Shown here: positions 1 to 11,215 of the stretch, in pieces | Numbering within the stretch: position 1 is the first letter of the stretch | Layout of the letters: each line of letters starts with the position of its first letter | Notes under the pieces: model-generated | Told to the model about the DNA's origin: nothing | Database searches by the model: none | Seen by the model: the letters and a program-made list of their open reading frames with translations, nothing else | Program-made: the position numbers and the translations under genes | Assembly (NCBI GenBank): GCA_032622095.1 | Contig: CP136062.1 | Location: 200,907,959 to 200,971,958 of the forward strand | Reading direction: 5' to 3' | DNA: 64,000 nucleotides | From: Siphonodentalium dalli | Taxonomy: Eukaryota > Mollusca > Scaphopoda > Gadilida > Siphonodentaliidae

Positions 1-99
1 GACCTACGATTATTTTGGGTAGTGAAATTTGTTGTTCCTTTGGATACAATCCCTAAACAAATTATTTTAGTGTGAAAGTTCACCAAAAACTCACTTTCG

Positions 100-640
100 G
101 TTTCTAGCCACATTTTAACGTGAAATGAACAGATCTGAATGAGTTAAGCCCGAGGAAGTGTTGCAGTCAACATGCAATCTCATTAGAGCCATAAATGGTT
201 ACTATGGTTTATGATGGCAGTCAAAATGGCGGCAATTTTATAGAACAATCTATATTTCGCCCTTATTCGTTTACATGTCGTGGTTGATGCATGGGCTTGA
301 CTAGTCTGCACTGGAGACATTGCACTTGTTATTTCTTTGACTTCAGTCCATTTCAATCCCTAAAACAGTGTATCTTGGTACTGCATTTGTGTTCTTGCCT
401 TATTGAATGTGAAACGAAGCCGAACTGAGGGAGTTAAGCACAAGCTATTATTACCTATAAAATCCATTCTCATTGGTGCCTGTAGTGATCACTCTAATCT
501 ATCATGGCGGTCTAAATGGCGGAGAATGTATAGAAAGTGTTTGATTGCTGACAATAACTTCAACTATTTTGTAATAGCTAAAGTATTGTCCAAAATGGCT
601 GTCAAAATCAGTATGTAGCCTATACGATTGAAACATTTAT
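100..640. repeat. degenerate ~290-bp tandem repeat
   Basis: Two diverged copies start near 119 and 408. Both contain a 'gag(t)gagttaag' block, a 'ctcatt(a/g)g(a/t)gcc' block and a 'atggcggtc(a/t)aaatggcgg' type block about 290 bases apart. Traces of a third copy run towards 740. No gene is seen in the first kilobase outside this. Confidence 0.5.
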
Positions 641-1040
641 TATTTGTACAGGTAGTGAGGCAAATATTGACACGACTTCATAAAGCAATGTAGTTCGCGC
701 CTCTTTTCGTGAACTAAATCACCAAAAATAGTTCAATGATTACGGAAATAGTTATTTTGCTCAATGTTCAACATAATCTGGCTGCTGTATTGGTGTAGTA
801 CGAGTCGTGACATGGTCTATCGGCTGAAATAACTTTTAACCACAATGAATTGATTAATCAACAGTCTTGTTTATGCTAAATATTTCTTCACTTGAAAGAC
901 ATACTTGTGAGTCTTTGTCTTGAATCTGCGCTATAGTCTTCTTTGGTCTGATACGACCCACCAAATGCATACATTTGTTGATTCCTGTGGAGTTATTTAC
1001 ATATATAATCAGTATGAATGTCTCTACTTCAATTTGGTGT

Positions 1041-3784
1041 ACTTTCATGAATGCCGCGATAAGTTTGACAGAGTAATGTTAATCGATACCTATTCCTCAA
1101 AAAAGGTTGAAAAACAATGGAAAGCAGAATGGGTATACGAAACCATTTTTAGTTCTCACAAGTACAAGTAGAGGAGTTGCCATTTTGTTCAACAATAGTA
1201 TAGATTTGAAGATACACAAAACCAAAGCAGACACAGATGGAAACTGTTATGATATATATTACCATTCAGAACCAGAGACTATCTCTTGGTGCAATATATG
1301 GACCTAATGGCGATGCGCCGAAGTTTAATGAAGACTAATTTTCAAAAATTGAGCATATAGAAAATGTGACTGTTAGGTGGTTACTGTGATGTTCTCCAGA
1401 ACTATGACATCGACACCATTAATTACAAACTTAAGAATAATACTGAATCGAATATGATTTTACATGAAATGCAGAGGCTGAACTCGACATATGGAGATTA
1501 AATAACTCCGATAAAATTATATATACTCGGAAAGGACCTAAAACAACATGGCTAGTCTTGCTTCTTTTTTCCTTTCTTACGACCTTCAGCCTCAAACTCT
1601 AGCATATAGACCAGATAGAAATCGGATCATAATCCGATCAGTATCAATTTACAATTTGTTGATCATCCGAGAGGAAGGGTTTTTTGGAAATTCATTGAGA
1701 GTTTATTAAAGGACACAGATTTGCAAAAATCGTAAAAAAAACTATAAGTGAGCCTGTTTCCCAATACTTAAACGAAAAGGACACAACAACCGCAGCTTTA
1801 AAAATAAGCGACCAGCTTATTTGGAACTTTGAAAATCATGATTAGAGGAGAAACAATCCCATATTCATCAAAACTTACTAAAGTGAGAGATAAAAGAGAA
1901 CTAGAAATGGAGAAAACTTTAACCGAGTTGGAGTCAAAACTTAACACCGGGGATAACAGCATAGAACCAGAGATTGAAAAACTACAATCAGAAGTTGAGA
2001 ATATATGGGAACACAACATTGGGGGGATTATTTTACGAACTAAAGCTAAGTGGAAAGTTGAGGGAGAAAAAAGCACGAAATAGTTCTGCAATCTTGAAAA
2101 GAGACACTACTGAGAAACTTATTCCAAAAAATATATAAGCCGATGGCTCAGTAACTACAACATTTTCAGAAATACAACCTGAACAAGAATCATTCTATAA
2201 AATTCTTTATAAATTCAAATTGAGTACAGTAGAAAAGTTATGTTTTGGGACACCAATAACACTTTGTTCAATTTTCTGGATGAAACACCATCAGAATAAC
2301 TGGAAGGACCCCTATCATATGTTGAATGTGTGGCTGCCTTGAAAACAGATAAATCACCGGGAAGTGATGGTTAACAGCTGGTTCCTACAAGTTCTTCTGG
2401 AGTGATCTTAGTCAATACTTGATTAATTCAATTAACTACGGAAAAGTTATCAACTACACAAAGATGTGGAACAATTAACTGCATTCCAAAACAAAAACAA
2501 ACAATTTCTAAACAAAATTGGAGGCAAATTTCACTCCTTAATATTGACACAAAAATTGCATCGTCTGTAATTGCAAACAGGATATAAAGACATACCTTTC
2601 AAATATAATCTCAAACTCACAACTTGGATTCATGTGGCTTATCTAGGAGAATCCACATGACTGTTTTCTGATGTAATGGAAAAGTGCTAAAAAATGGTGT
2701 TAATGGTATCATAACCATCCTACACTTTGAGAAGGCAATTGGCTCTTTAGAATGGAAGTTTATGCAACAATGTCTTGAATTCTTTACATTTGGCCCCTCT
2801 ATAATTAAATGGGTGAAAACATTTTACAATAATATTTATAGCCATATAATTAACAATGGAAATTTATCAAACAAAGTAGATATATGTAGAGGAGTCACAC
2901 ACGGGCCCATTTGTCACCTTATCTATTCATTCTATGTTTACTTAGCGCTAGACTGATATTCAATCCAGACATAAAAGGAATTTAAATAACAAATTCAGAA
3001 TATACCCTAACACAACATGCCGATGACCTAACCCTTTTCCTCCAGGATGATCAGATATCACTGAACAATGCTCTTCCAACTTCCACTGATTTTTGGAAAA
3101 ATCTCGGGCCTAAAAGTTAACTGCGATAAATCTCAAGCCATTAGGATAGAACCAAAACGGGCTGCGATGAAGAAATACCAACTGAACAAGAAATCATATG
3201 GAATCATAATCAATCCTTTAATATACTGGGTATTGAATTTAACATATTTAATGAAAACCATATTGAAACCAACTATAAAACCAAACTGGATAAAATAGAA
3301 AAATTACTGAATGACTGGTCTTTTAGAAACCTTAGCCTTTGTTTAAAAAATCAGTTATTAAACTTCTGGCACTACCCATATTGACACATTGTCTCAGTGT
3401 ACTCCCAAATCTTTCAAAACAAATTTCAGACAAAATCCAAAAAGTTTTCTACAAATTTGTATGGTCAGGAAAACCAGACAAGAGAAAAAGAAGTGTAATT
3501 GCCAATAACACTGACCTAGGTTGACTGAAATTCCCCCATCTGCATTCATTTACTAAAGCGTTAAAAATGACTTGGATAAACAAGTTGATTGACCCATATT
3601 GGGAGGGAAGTTGGAATACCCTATTGGTTGACGACTTAGAATCATTCGGGTGACATAAAGTCTGGCATCTCCATCATGATGGCCTATAATTTATCGGCAT
3701 AAAGGTTATTTATTTCTGAAAAGACGTATTCAATGCATGGGCTTCCTTAGATCACTAAAGGTACTAAACCAACACCATCCATAC
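1041..3784 (+). pseudogene. Tx1/L1-type LINE ORF2, decayed copy, 5' and middle part
   Basis: The region is colinear with the better LINE copy at 26.1-29.9 kb. Readable blocks in shifting frames are: endonuclease start (CRDKFDRVMLIDTYSSKK, from 1041); endonuclease C-terminus near 1540; linker IMIRGETIPYSS from 1832; KAKWKVEGEKSTK followed by a stop and FCNLEKRHY near 2045-2105; reverse-transcriptase blocks from 2320; and the post-palm block KKSVIKLLALPILTHCLSVLP near 3340. Stops and frameshifts are frequent, so it encodes nothing. It is cut at 3784 by a hAT-like MITE; the 3' part reappears at about 7440-8215. The 5' limit is unclear because similarity fades upstream of 1041. The protein would have carried an APE endonuclease and reverse transcriptase acting in target-primed reverse transcription. 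Confidence 0.85.
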
Positions 3785-3932
3785 AACATATCCTCTCACA
3801 CATGTGCACATAATCGACCTATAATGTGGAATAGGTGCATAATGTGATTACCTGATTCTGAAATAAGCAGATAATTGGGTGATAGCCGTTATTCCGTTTT
3901 ATGGCGCGGGCCACAGTGAAAACACATGTTAA
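3785..3932 (+). mobile_element. hAT-like MITE (family H), left half of split copy 1
   Basis: It starts AACATATCCTCTC and runs through the family block 'cacataatcgacctataatg' to 'aaaacacatgTTAA'. At that TTAA the sequence departs from the family; the right half resumes at 7162. Intact relatives are at 42532, 44426 and 38646. It sits inside the old LINE. Confidence 0.8.
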
Positions 3933-5324
3933 GGAGGCATTTCCACTGAAAATTTCAAATTGATGCATATGCTGTGAAATTAGTGTTAAATTGAAGAGCA
4001 CAGCACAGAAAATATATCTTTTTACGGAGTTGACAATTTGCAACTCAATCCGGAGTTATGACCGATTTAATTCACAAAAACTGGAATCTTTAACTAATTT
4101 AGTGTCAGGTTACCGTAGTTTGATTATTCAATCTCGGAAAGAATCGAAATGACAGCAGGCATTGATTTAATAGGCCCTACTCACGAAGTTCTTTGAACGT
4201 ACAATCCCGGTACTATACGGGGTCATCACAGCTCCAAAATTTCATGTTGCCATGGCGACGAGTACTTCAAATTAACACCGATTGTGTGAAATTACAAATA
4301 TGTTGTTTCATATGGCCATCTAACTAATTTATTCTGTGCAGTTTTAGGCATTAATTGGGCTGGTGGAATAACATAGCATTGTGTTATAGCAAGGATCGGA
4401 GGTGGGGGGGGGGCGATGAAACCTAAAAAAAATCCAAAATGGGATGACGTTTACATTAACCGATTTCTTAGAAAAGCAGATGATAAAACTGAAAACAATT
4501 TGGATAAATTGTTTCCGTTCTATAGGCCTACAACAATCGTACTATCGCTGTGCGGCGTATAGTTCCCGTTCGTGTGATACACGTAGCTATCATTGACATA
4601 TTTTGGGCCATCGGAGTAACCCGGTGACAATTCTATCGAATTCAGTGCATCGAAAAACCCTTCACTACCAAATTTCAGTTCGATATCTTAAAAGACGCAA
4701 TAGCAATCTATTGACAATGTTTTCTATAGTAATTTATCATTGTAATTTGGCAAATTTGCCGAAATCAGCGTTCCTCGATAGTTTGGCGTTAAACCAAGTG
4801 TTCGGTGGATCAGGGCATGCCCGACTTGATAGTAATCGCCCATTACGCAATCAAAATCGGTTTCATGGCATCGGTACAACAGAACTGTACGCTGTATACG
4901 TTGACCTCTTAAAGAGTTTGAACTCTGCAAGACTTTAGTCACGCCCACAAAAAACAATTTTTCACCACCTATATACAGACGGCTCTATCTCCTGAAAGCC
5001 CCAGCGCGTATGTTTGATTTGTTGTGACCCACAAATACATGGAATAATTTACAAACAGAATATATGGATGATATTGTGGGTGCACAGGGGATCGGAGCAC
5101 AAGTTACGAAACTTAGTGAAGTTCCTCTCCCCTGGCGTTCAGCTGCTGATGAGTTCAAGTCGATGGTTTTGCAGGAATGAAAGTTTTGTTGTTATTTGTG
5201 TGGGAGACGGTGTCCCATGTGATCGGCTATGTATATACATAGGGGAACCGGCTCCCAATCAAAAACATGTAGGTTGTAGTTGTGGCTATGGCAGTGGCAG
5301 AGGGCGGAGTCAATGGAATAATGA

Positions 5325-5715
5325 TTACTGAAATCGGTCTGTGGAAATGATGAATGATTGTACTGTCTCGACTAATCGCCTGTTCAAGGTGTCGCTAATT
5401 TCGGGTATGCCAAAAAGAATATCTTTAATACTGGTGATGACCACTTTATGCTCATCTAGTCGTGTCCACATACGGTTCCTTGCTTTTGTGTAGAAAGGAC
5501 ATTCGAAGAAAAAAATGGCTTGCGTCTTCACATTGGTGACCGCAGGTGCAACACGGGCTTGAGGATATGTAATTTTTAAATTTATCGAATTTGAGATCAC
5601 TGCAGTTGTTTCTGAGCCTACATTGCAAAATATTTGATGAGCGCGTATGAACAGACCACCCCCAGCACCCCCCCCCCGATGAAATTTCACCATAGATGTG
5701 ACTTGTAATCCGCAG
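5325..5715 (-). pseudogene. LINE ORF2 C-terminal fragment, minus strand
   Basis: Two overlapping minus frames give LQCRLRNNCSDLKFDKF, then CCTCGHQCEDASHFF, then after a frameshift near 5470 FFECPFYTKARNRMWTRL, and finally VQSFIISTDRF. This is the C-terminal Cys/His region common behind LINE reverse transcriptases: a basic 'RLR..CS.L' segment, C-x-C-x4-C, then HF and C-P-x-Y. It is a different LINE family from the Tx1/L1 copies in this window. A C-run near 5670 marks its upstream limit, and nothing of the polymerase is present. Confidence 0.75.
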
Positions 5716-5774
5716 TATTTCAAGCATGTACACCAATATTGATATTGTTGGTTTTTCGCCCAGTATAGCATGTT

Positions 5775-7103
5775 TTAACCCTTTACCCAACAGAAGGGCC
5801 CTGTGCCAATGCATTCTCTTATATATGCGAGTCGACCATAGGTCTTAGGGTGCATTTACATTGCTATAGAAATGTATACAGATCTGTATGAAGTCACGTG
5901 TCGCGCATTACTGTGATCACAACATGATTACTAATAGTGAACGCGCGCTGATCAGTACTCTGGTAATTGACAATTCACTGCGAGTCGTGTCCGTTTAGGC
6001 CAGACATAAAAATGTATCAACTATTAGCAGATAACAGCGATTTGGTATGTGCCGCATGTATTTATAGTGTATCCTTATACCACTTGATAATGGTTCGAAG
6101 AAAGAATGACAATCATGCAGTTACCCTACAACACCCTTTATTTGACCAAATGTAGAATTTTTTTCAACTGATGACAATTCCAATGACAATGTTAACCAAT
6201 GTAGGACAATATTGTTTTCTTAAATTACATGCAGTTTTTATATATAGCTGTTAGACAATAAATATGATGATGATGACTGGCCACGGGGAGGAACCAGGAC
6301 GCAATCTTTCCAAGTGTTGGACATTTCCAACATTACATCCGCCCCTATGATAAGGTTGGAAAATTTCCAGCTGATGGCCATTCCAGTCCAAAATGTTGAT
6401 AAAAGTAGGAAATTATGCAAATATTGGTCCGAAAACAATAACCCCCCCCCCCAAATGTTTGAAAATCAAACTACAAGATCATTTTTAATCTATTGTTGGT
6501 TTGGAAATTACAACTAATGTTGTGTCAGGTATGAAATATCCAACCGTTGAACAAGTTGCCACGTCCCTATCCGTGTTCAATATTCGAAATACACGGGTTG
6601 AAATGACAACGAAAACATTCGCCAAGCCCGAGTAACAATTAATCAAAACTGATTTGCCTGTCGCAATATATGGGCGTTGACCGTGACGTGTAGCGGTCAC
6701 GATTTTTGCTCACACGAACTAATACCGTTTTCTTTCTGTGTGCATTTCTATATCAACCCGTTTACACTGTCTGCGTGTAGATCTGTGTACATTTCTATAG
6801 CAATGTAAATGCACCCTTAACACATTACAAATTAAAAAATTGTTAAAGAATGTAAGACAAAATGGTAAATGTTTTTTTTAGGCCAATGCATTCTCTTATA
6901 TATGCGAGGCGACCTATGGTCGACTCGCATATATAAGAGAATGCATTGGCACAGGGCATAACTGTAACTATCACAATGTGGTCAAGGAGCCGGTTCCAAT
7001 GATATCCATATTTGTATGGTTCTATTGAGACAGACCGAAGATATTTTAGGCTGTTGCAGCTTTATTTGGCCGGTTTTGGCCGGTTTGTTGGGTAAAGGGT
7101 TAA
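5775..7103. mobile_element. TTAA foldback element, copy A (with nested MITE)
   Basis: It starts TTAACCCTTTACCCAACAG and ends TGTTGGGTAAAGGGTTAA, so TTAA flanks inverted termini CCCTTTACCCAACA, as in piggyBac-type MITEs. It carries a first hairpin arm at 5813-5838, a complete hairpin near 6883-6952 and the long end (6953-7100). A second MITE (5848-6816) lies in it. The second arm of the first hairpin is missing at that junction. Orientation is short end left, as in copy C. Confidence 0.85.
5848..6816. mobile_element. PIF/Harbinger-like MITE with TTA duplications
   Basis: Terminal inverted repeats of about 39 bp begin GGGTGCATTTACATTGC and differ at only about two positions. Both flanks carry TTA (5845-5847, 6817-6819), fitting the 3-bp TWA target of PIF/Harbinger. 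Its 969 bp contain no transposase that I recognise, so it is non-autonomous. It sits inside foldback copy A. Confidence 0.8.
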
Positions 7104-7161
7104 ACGTGGATGGCGCCTTTCGGGCGACTTTTATATCCATCGCCCGAACTGAATGAGTTAA

Positions 7162-7376
7162 AGCACGTACATCTGATAAGTCGTGAGTTGGCTTCTTTAT
7201 GTCATTGTCCGCACATACTCTGTTTAGAATCGCCTCATTATGAGTCGATGTGACTAAAACGCTCTCATTTTCAGCACATTATGGACTCAAAATGAGGCGA
7301 TTCTAAGCAGATTAAATACCTATAACAAGATCTGTGATAAGAAGATAACGTGCGGATTTCTTGGAAAAACAGGCTG
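7162..7376 (+). mobile_element. hAT-like MITE (family H), right half of split copy 1
   Basis: It continues the family sequence after TTAA: 'cgtgagttggc', 'tcattgtccgcacat', then an internal palindrome made of 'aatcgcctcattatgagtcg' and 'atgaggcgattctaagcaga'. It ends near AACAGGCTG like the other copies. The old LINE resumes downstream. Confidence 0.75.
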
Positions 7377-7439
7377 ATCAACAAATACTATGTGAGCCAA
7401 TATACTACAACTTGGAGGTTATAATCCAACGAAGAACCG

Positions 7440-7566
7440 AGGTTTAGCCACAGTGTCAATTTAAAATATTCAAAAATTGAAAAAGCTTGTAAAAGTTTTT
7501 ACCCAAAGTTCCTTGAAAAAAATTATTCTATTCCTCAAGTGTCACAAACCAAATTGGAAGACCGGC
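7440..7566 (+). pseudogene. old LINE ORF2, resumed segment
   Basis: The translation YSKIEKACKSFYPKFLEKN followed by PQVSQTK matches the segment KIDKLENLTKTCKTFYSIF of the better LINE copy (29250-29310). This is the same insertion as the 1041-3784 part. About 300-400 bases of the LINE between them are lost or unreadable. It is cut at 7567 by foldback copy B. Confidence 0.75.
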
Positions 7567-7950
7567 TTAACCCTTTACCCAACAAACCGGCCACAACCGG
7601 CCAAATGAAGCTTCAACAGCCTAAAATATCTTCGGTCTGTCTCAATAGAACCATACAAATATGGATATCATTGGAACCGGCTCCTTGACCACATTGTGAT
7701 AGTTACAGTTATGCCCTGTGCCAATGCATTCTCTTATATATGCGAGTCGACCATAGGTCGCCTCGCATATATAAGAGAATGCATTGGCCTAAAAAAAATC
7801 TTTTTTTTAACACTTTTTACCATTTTTTCTTACATTCTTTAACAATTTTATAATTTTTAATGTGTTAAGCCAATGCATTCTCTTATATATGCGAGGCGAC
7901 CTATGGTCGACTCGCATATATAAGAGAATGCATTGGCACAGGGCCCTTCT
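7567..7950. mobile_element. TTAA foldback element, copy B
   Basis: It starts TTAACCCTTTACCCAACA (long end left) and contains both perfect hairpins (7720-7788 and 7869-7936) around an AT-rich spacer. After CACAGGGCCCTTCT it changes to LINE-like sequence, so the last ~20 bases of the short end and the right TTAA are lost. It is inserted in the 3' part of the old LINE. Confidence 0.85.
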
Positions 7951-8215
7951 CCTCGGATGACTGGAAATTTAGTTATAGACAAGCAAGTAGCATCACAAAT
8001 TATACTAGTCTACTGTAGTAAATTATACTAGTCTACTGTAGTTTCAATTCAAATATCTCACAATATCCTTTATACTCATTCAAAGCTATTTAAATACAAA
8101 ATGTCTGAAACAGATTCTTGTTCAATATGCCACACAGAAAAAGAGACAGTCCTACACTTTTTATACGAGTGTCCGATTTCAAAATCAATTTTACTGGAAT
8201 TCCAAGAAATTGCGG
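7951..8215 (+). pseudogene. old LINE ORF2, 3'-terminal zinc-knuckle segment
   Basis: From about 8050 one frame reads NILYTHSKLFKYK, then MSETDSCSICHTEKETVLHF, then LYECPISKSILLEFQ. The matching segment of the better copy (29470-29610) reads LYTNSKLFKCKLSETELCTF, then CENSRETVLHLFYEC. The C-x2-C...H-x4-C pattern is the usual LINE C-terminal knuckle. An 18-bp 'actagtctactgtagt' type duplication lies at 8005-8043. Confidence 0.8.
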
Positions 8216-8998
8216 TTTCGGGGATGGTAGTTCATGTAGTGTTGCTACCCATACGCATATATCAGTTGACACAGGGTCAGTATTGACGGTGATCCACAGC
8301 TGCTGACCATCGATATTGGATCAGTGGTAAATGTATTCTGTTGGCAATCGTGAGTATACACAACGGTCCTACTACATGACTGTATCGCGTGATTATTGTT
8401 TCCAAAAGCCTGTGAGTGCGGTATTTGCATACTGATATCGTATACGGTATGTACACTTGAACATTATACAGCCGCATTTAAATGGTCACGCGATCAACTC
8501 ATATGCACTGACAAAAATGTCATGACATTGTAGATCTTTTTTTTAATATAGGCCATGCTTCCAACACATCTTTCCAGAATGGGTTTGTCATTCAATTGGT
8601 CAGACCATTAACACATTTATAATCGTAGAGCCAAAAAAGTGTCCTTCGAAACCTGTTCGTTAAATAAAGTTTGCCAACTTGTTTTGTTCATGAGCAATCG
8701 TCTCACCCAGGTAATCTTTAAGGAATTATTAAAGGCTTGTATGTGTATTATGTTTAGTCCACCGAATTTATATTGGTTGCACAATATATCATTTTATATC
8801 AGTTATGGAGTTCCATGTGTAATTATAACACATTGTAGTGATATGTTTCATTATAGCTTGATTTGGGTTTGGAAAAGCCATTAATAGGTGATTTATTTTT
8901 GGTAATATGAGCAATTTTACTATCGTGAGTCTGACAGTTGGTGTCAGGTTTCTTTTTGATCAGGAATCTATCTCATTATTCACACCTTTTAATTTTAA
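8216..8998. other. no recognisable feature
   Basis: The stretch is AT-rich with only short unconnected reading frames. I see no gene, RNA or clear repeat. Confidence 0.5.
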
Positions 8999-8999
8999 A

Positions 9000-9127
9000 G
9001 AAATATTGTTTCGATTAAGGTTATAACCGAAAAGTTTGAAGATAAATTCTATAACGCAGTTATAGAAAATTTATCTTCAAACTTTTCGGTTATAACTCAT
9101 AACCTTAATTGAAACGAGTTATTTCTT
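9000..9127. repeat. near-perfect 60-bp-arm inverted repeat
   Basis: The arms 'ttataaccgaaaagtttgaa' with extensions on both sides mirror each other around a 5-base centre near 9057. A small indel ('tataactca') distinguishes the arms. It could be a foldback element or palindromic MITE; no clear target duplication is seen. The next ~550 bases (9128-9684) hold nothing recognisable. Confidence 0.8.
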
Positions 9128-9684
9128 ATAATTTAAACTGTCATTTCACAGGAGAACCACCAAAAAGTAGAAGTTGGAAGTATAAGAGCGTATAACATTG
9201 AGACAATTTCCAGGGGAAAAGACACGTTATGTTAAAAGAGACACCTGTCACTAATAACTGGTACTCATCGAGTGGTGAAATCGCGTCGGAAATTCAGCGT
9301 TTTTGATTGGTTATTAGCAACTTAAAACGCGCCGGGTAGGTGTATATTCGACCGCGGTGACACAAACCCGTGTTGGTTTTAATTTCAGTGTTCACTTCTT
9401 TCCAATGTTCAATCTTGCTGATTTGTCTTGTTACTTGTGCACTGAATACTAGCATCTAGTACGGTTATTGTCAATAGTCATACCCGAAGGAATTATGATG
9501 CAGCACCGATATTTATTCGAACAGTTTCCATGTACATTTTTAGGCACGCGGTATAGGCGTGGTCACTCGATGCTACTGTCAATCTGAAAGTACTCAAGAC
9601 ATTTAGGTTATCGAGAATACACTAAACGACCAAGTGTGTGTCAACCAATTGTTTAACAGTATTCTGTGGATTGACAGCTAATGA

Positions 9685-9966
9685 TTAAATTGTATCAGCA
9701 TAATTCAGATTTGGAATACTGTTTAGGTTCGTATGGACTTTTATTCCTAGCATTTCAAAATCGTTTGTGACGCTAACATTCTCTATCTTTCTACGTGGAG
9801 TTTCGTTATGCCGTTCTAACCCGATCGATACCACACTGCATTTATCATTATTTATATTAATACCAGACACTGATCCAAATTCCTTCAACTGTAATAGGGG
9901 GTTACTGAATGGTACCTTTCGCAGTGTATATGGAATAAAAATGATATAATGCTCAGTGGAAAACAA
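9685..9966 (-). pseudogene. LINE reverse-transcriptase fragment, inverted 5' part
   Basis: The minus strand reads LLQLKEFGSVSGININNDKC and, later, FEMLGIKVHTNLN. This is the post-YADD thumb region of Tx1/L1 LINEs (F-x2-x-SG-x-x-N-x-x-K then x-LGI). It abuts plus-strand LINE sequence of the downstream protein part at about 9967. That is the arrangement expected from twin-primed insertion with 5' inversion. This family differs from the 1.0-8.2 kb LINE. Confidence 0.8.
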
Positions 9967-10049
9967 ATCAACTTGAAAAGTTGGAAATCAAAAGGAATAT
10001 TATTTATTAGAGACCTGATCACGGACAACGGCGAATTCTTACACCTTTA

Positions 10050-11215
10050 ACCCTTCGGGATAAGTATATGGAATAACAAGATATTTCATGACAATGCTAA
10101 CGATACTAAAACAAGTTAAGAAACATATAACCTTTAATAACAAGAGATTTCATTACTATGCTAACGAGACAAAAACAAGTTAAGAAACATATAACCTTTA
10201 ATAACAAGAGATTTCATGACTATGCTAACGAGACAAAAACAAGTTAAGAAACATACAACCTTTAATAACAAGAGATTTCATTACTATGCTAACGAGACAA
10301 AAACAAGTTAAGAAACATATAACATTTAATAACAAGAGATTTCATGACAATGCTAACGATACTAAAACAAGTTAAGAAACATATAACCTTTAATAACAAG
10401 AGATTTCATTACTATGCTAACGAGACAAAAACAAGTTAAAAAACATATAACATTTAATAACAAGAGATTTCATGACTATGCTAACGAGACAAAAACAAGT
10501 TAAGAAACATACAACCTTTAATAACAAGAGATTTCATGACTATGCTAAGGATACAAAAACAAGTTAAGAAACGTACAACCTTTAATAACAAGAGATTTCA
10601 TGACTATGCTAACGATAAAAAACACAAGTTAAGAAACATATAACCTTTAATAACAAGATATTGCATGACTGTGCTAACGATACAAAAACAAGTTAAGAAA
10701 TACATAACCTTTAATAACATGACTGCTAACGATACAAAAACAAGTTAAGAAACATATAACCTTTAACCCTTTACCCAACAGAACGGCCCTGTGCCAATGC
10801 ATTCTCTTATATATGCGAGTCGACCATAGGTCGCCTCGCATATATAAGAGAATGCATTGGCTTAACACATTAAAAATTATAAAATTGTTAAAGAATGTAA
10901 GAAAAAATGGTAAAAAGTGTTAAAACAAGATTTTTTTTAGGCCAATGCATTCTCTTATATATGCGAGGCGACCTATGGTCGACTCGCATATATAAGAGAA
11001 TGCATTGGCACAGGGCATAACTGTAACCATCACAATGTGGTCAATGAGCCGGTTCCAATGATATCCATATTTGTATGGTTCTATTGAGACAGACCGAAGA
11101 TATTTTAGGCTGTTGAAGCTTTATTTGGCCGGTTTGTTGGGTAAAGGGTTAATAACAAGAGATGTCATGACTATGCTAACGATGCAAAAACAAGTTAAGG
11201 AACATAACCTTTCCA
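10050..11215. repeat. 64-bp minisatellite, about 12 units
   Basis: The unit core is 'aacctttaataacaagagat' plus 'ttcatgactatgctaacgag' plus 'acaaaaacaagttaagaaac'. Successive starts at 10129 and 10193 give 64 bp; later units shorten and vary ('cgagac' or 'cgatac'). The array lies within LINE coding sequence. Its first unit can be read as GISIWNNKIFHDNAND, which resembles a LINE C-terminal 'WNN' segment, so it may be an amplified piece of the LINE. Foldback copy C splits the last unit at TTAA. Confidence 0.9.
10763..11152. mobile_element. TTAA foldback element, copy C (complete)
   Basis: This 390-bp complete copy starts TTAACCCTTTACCCAACAG and ends TGTTGGGTAAAGGGTTAA. It has two perfect hairpins (10796-10861, 10942-11008), each the reverse complement of the other, around an AT-rich spacer. 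Left flank 'aacct' and right flank 'taacaagagat' rejoin through one TTAA to give exactly the minisatellite unit, so the TTAA target duplication is shown by the neighbouring empty units. No coding sequence is present. Confidence 0.95.

Larger units (their letters stand above)
3929..7161. mobile_element. TTAA-bounded 3.2-kb insertion splitting a hAT-like MITE
   Basis: The MITE halves 3785-3932 and 7162-7376 join exactly at TTAA when the intervening DNA is removed. TTAA is present at both borders (3929-3932, 7158-7161), as for piggyBac/Kolobok-type insertions. The right end (7104-7157) contains the inverted pair TCGGGCGA/TCGCCCGA and ends GAACTGAATGAG before TTAA. The left end (GGAGGCATTTCC) does not match it, so the left terminus may be deleted or the insertion composite. 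Apart from a LINE fragment at 5325-5715 and the foldback element at 5775, about 3933-5320 holds no gene I recognise. Confidence 0.65.

Noticed and set aside
10050-10762. Regular 64-bp repeats as a CRISPR array
   Set aside because: Repeats are contiguous without unique spacers, and the genome is eukaryotic.
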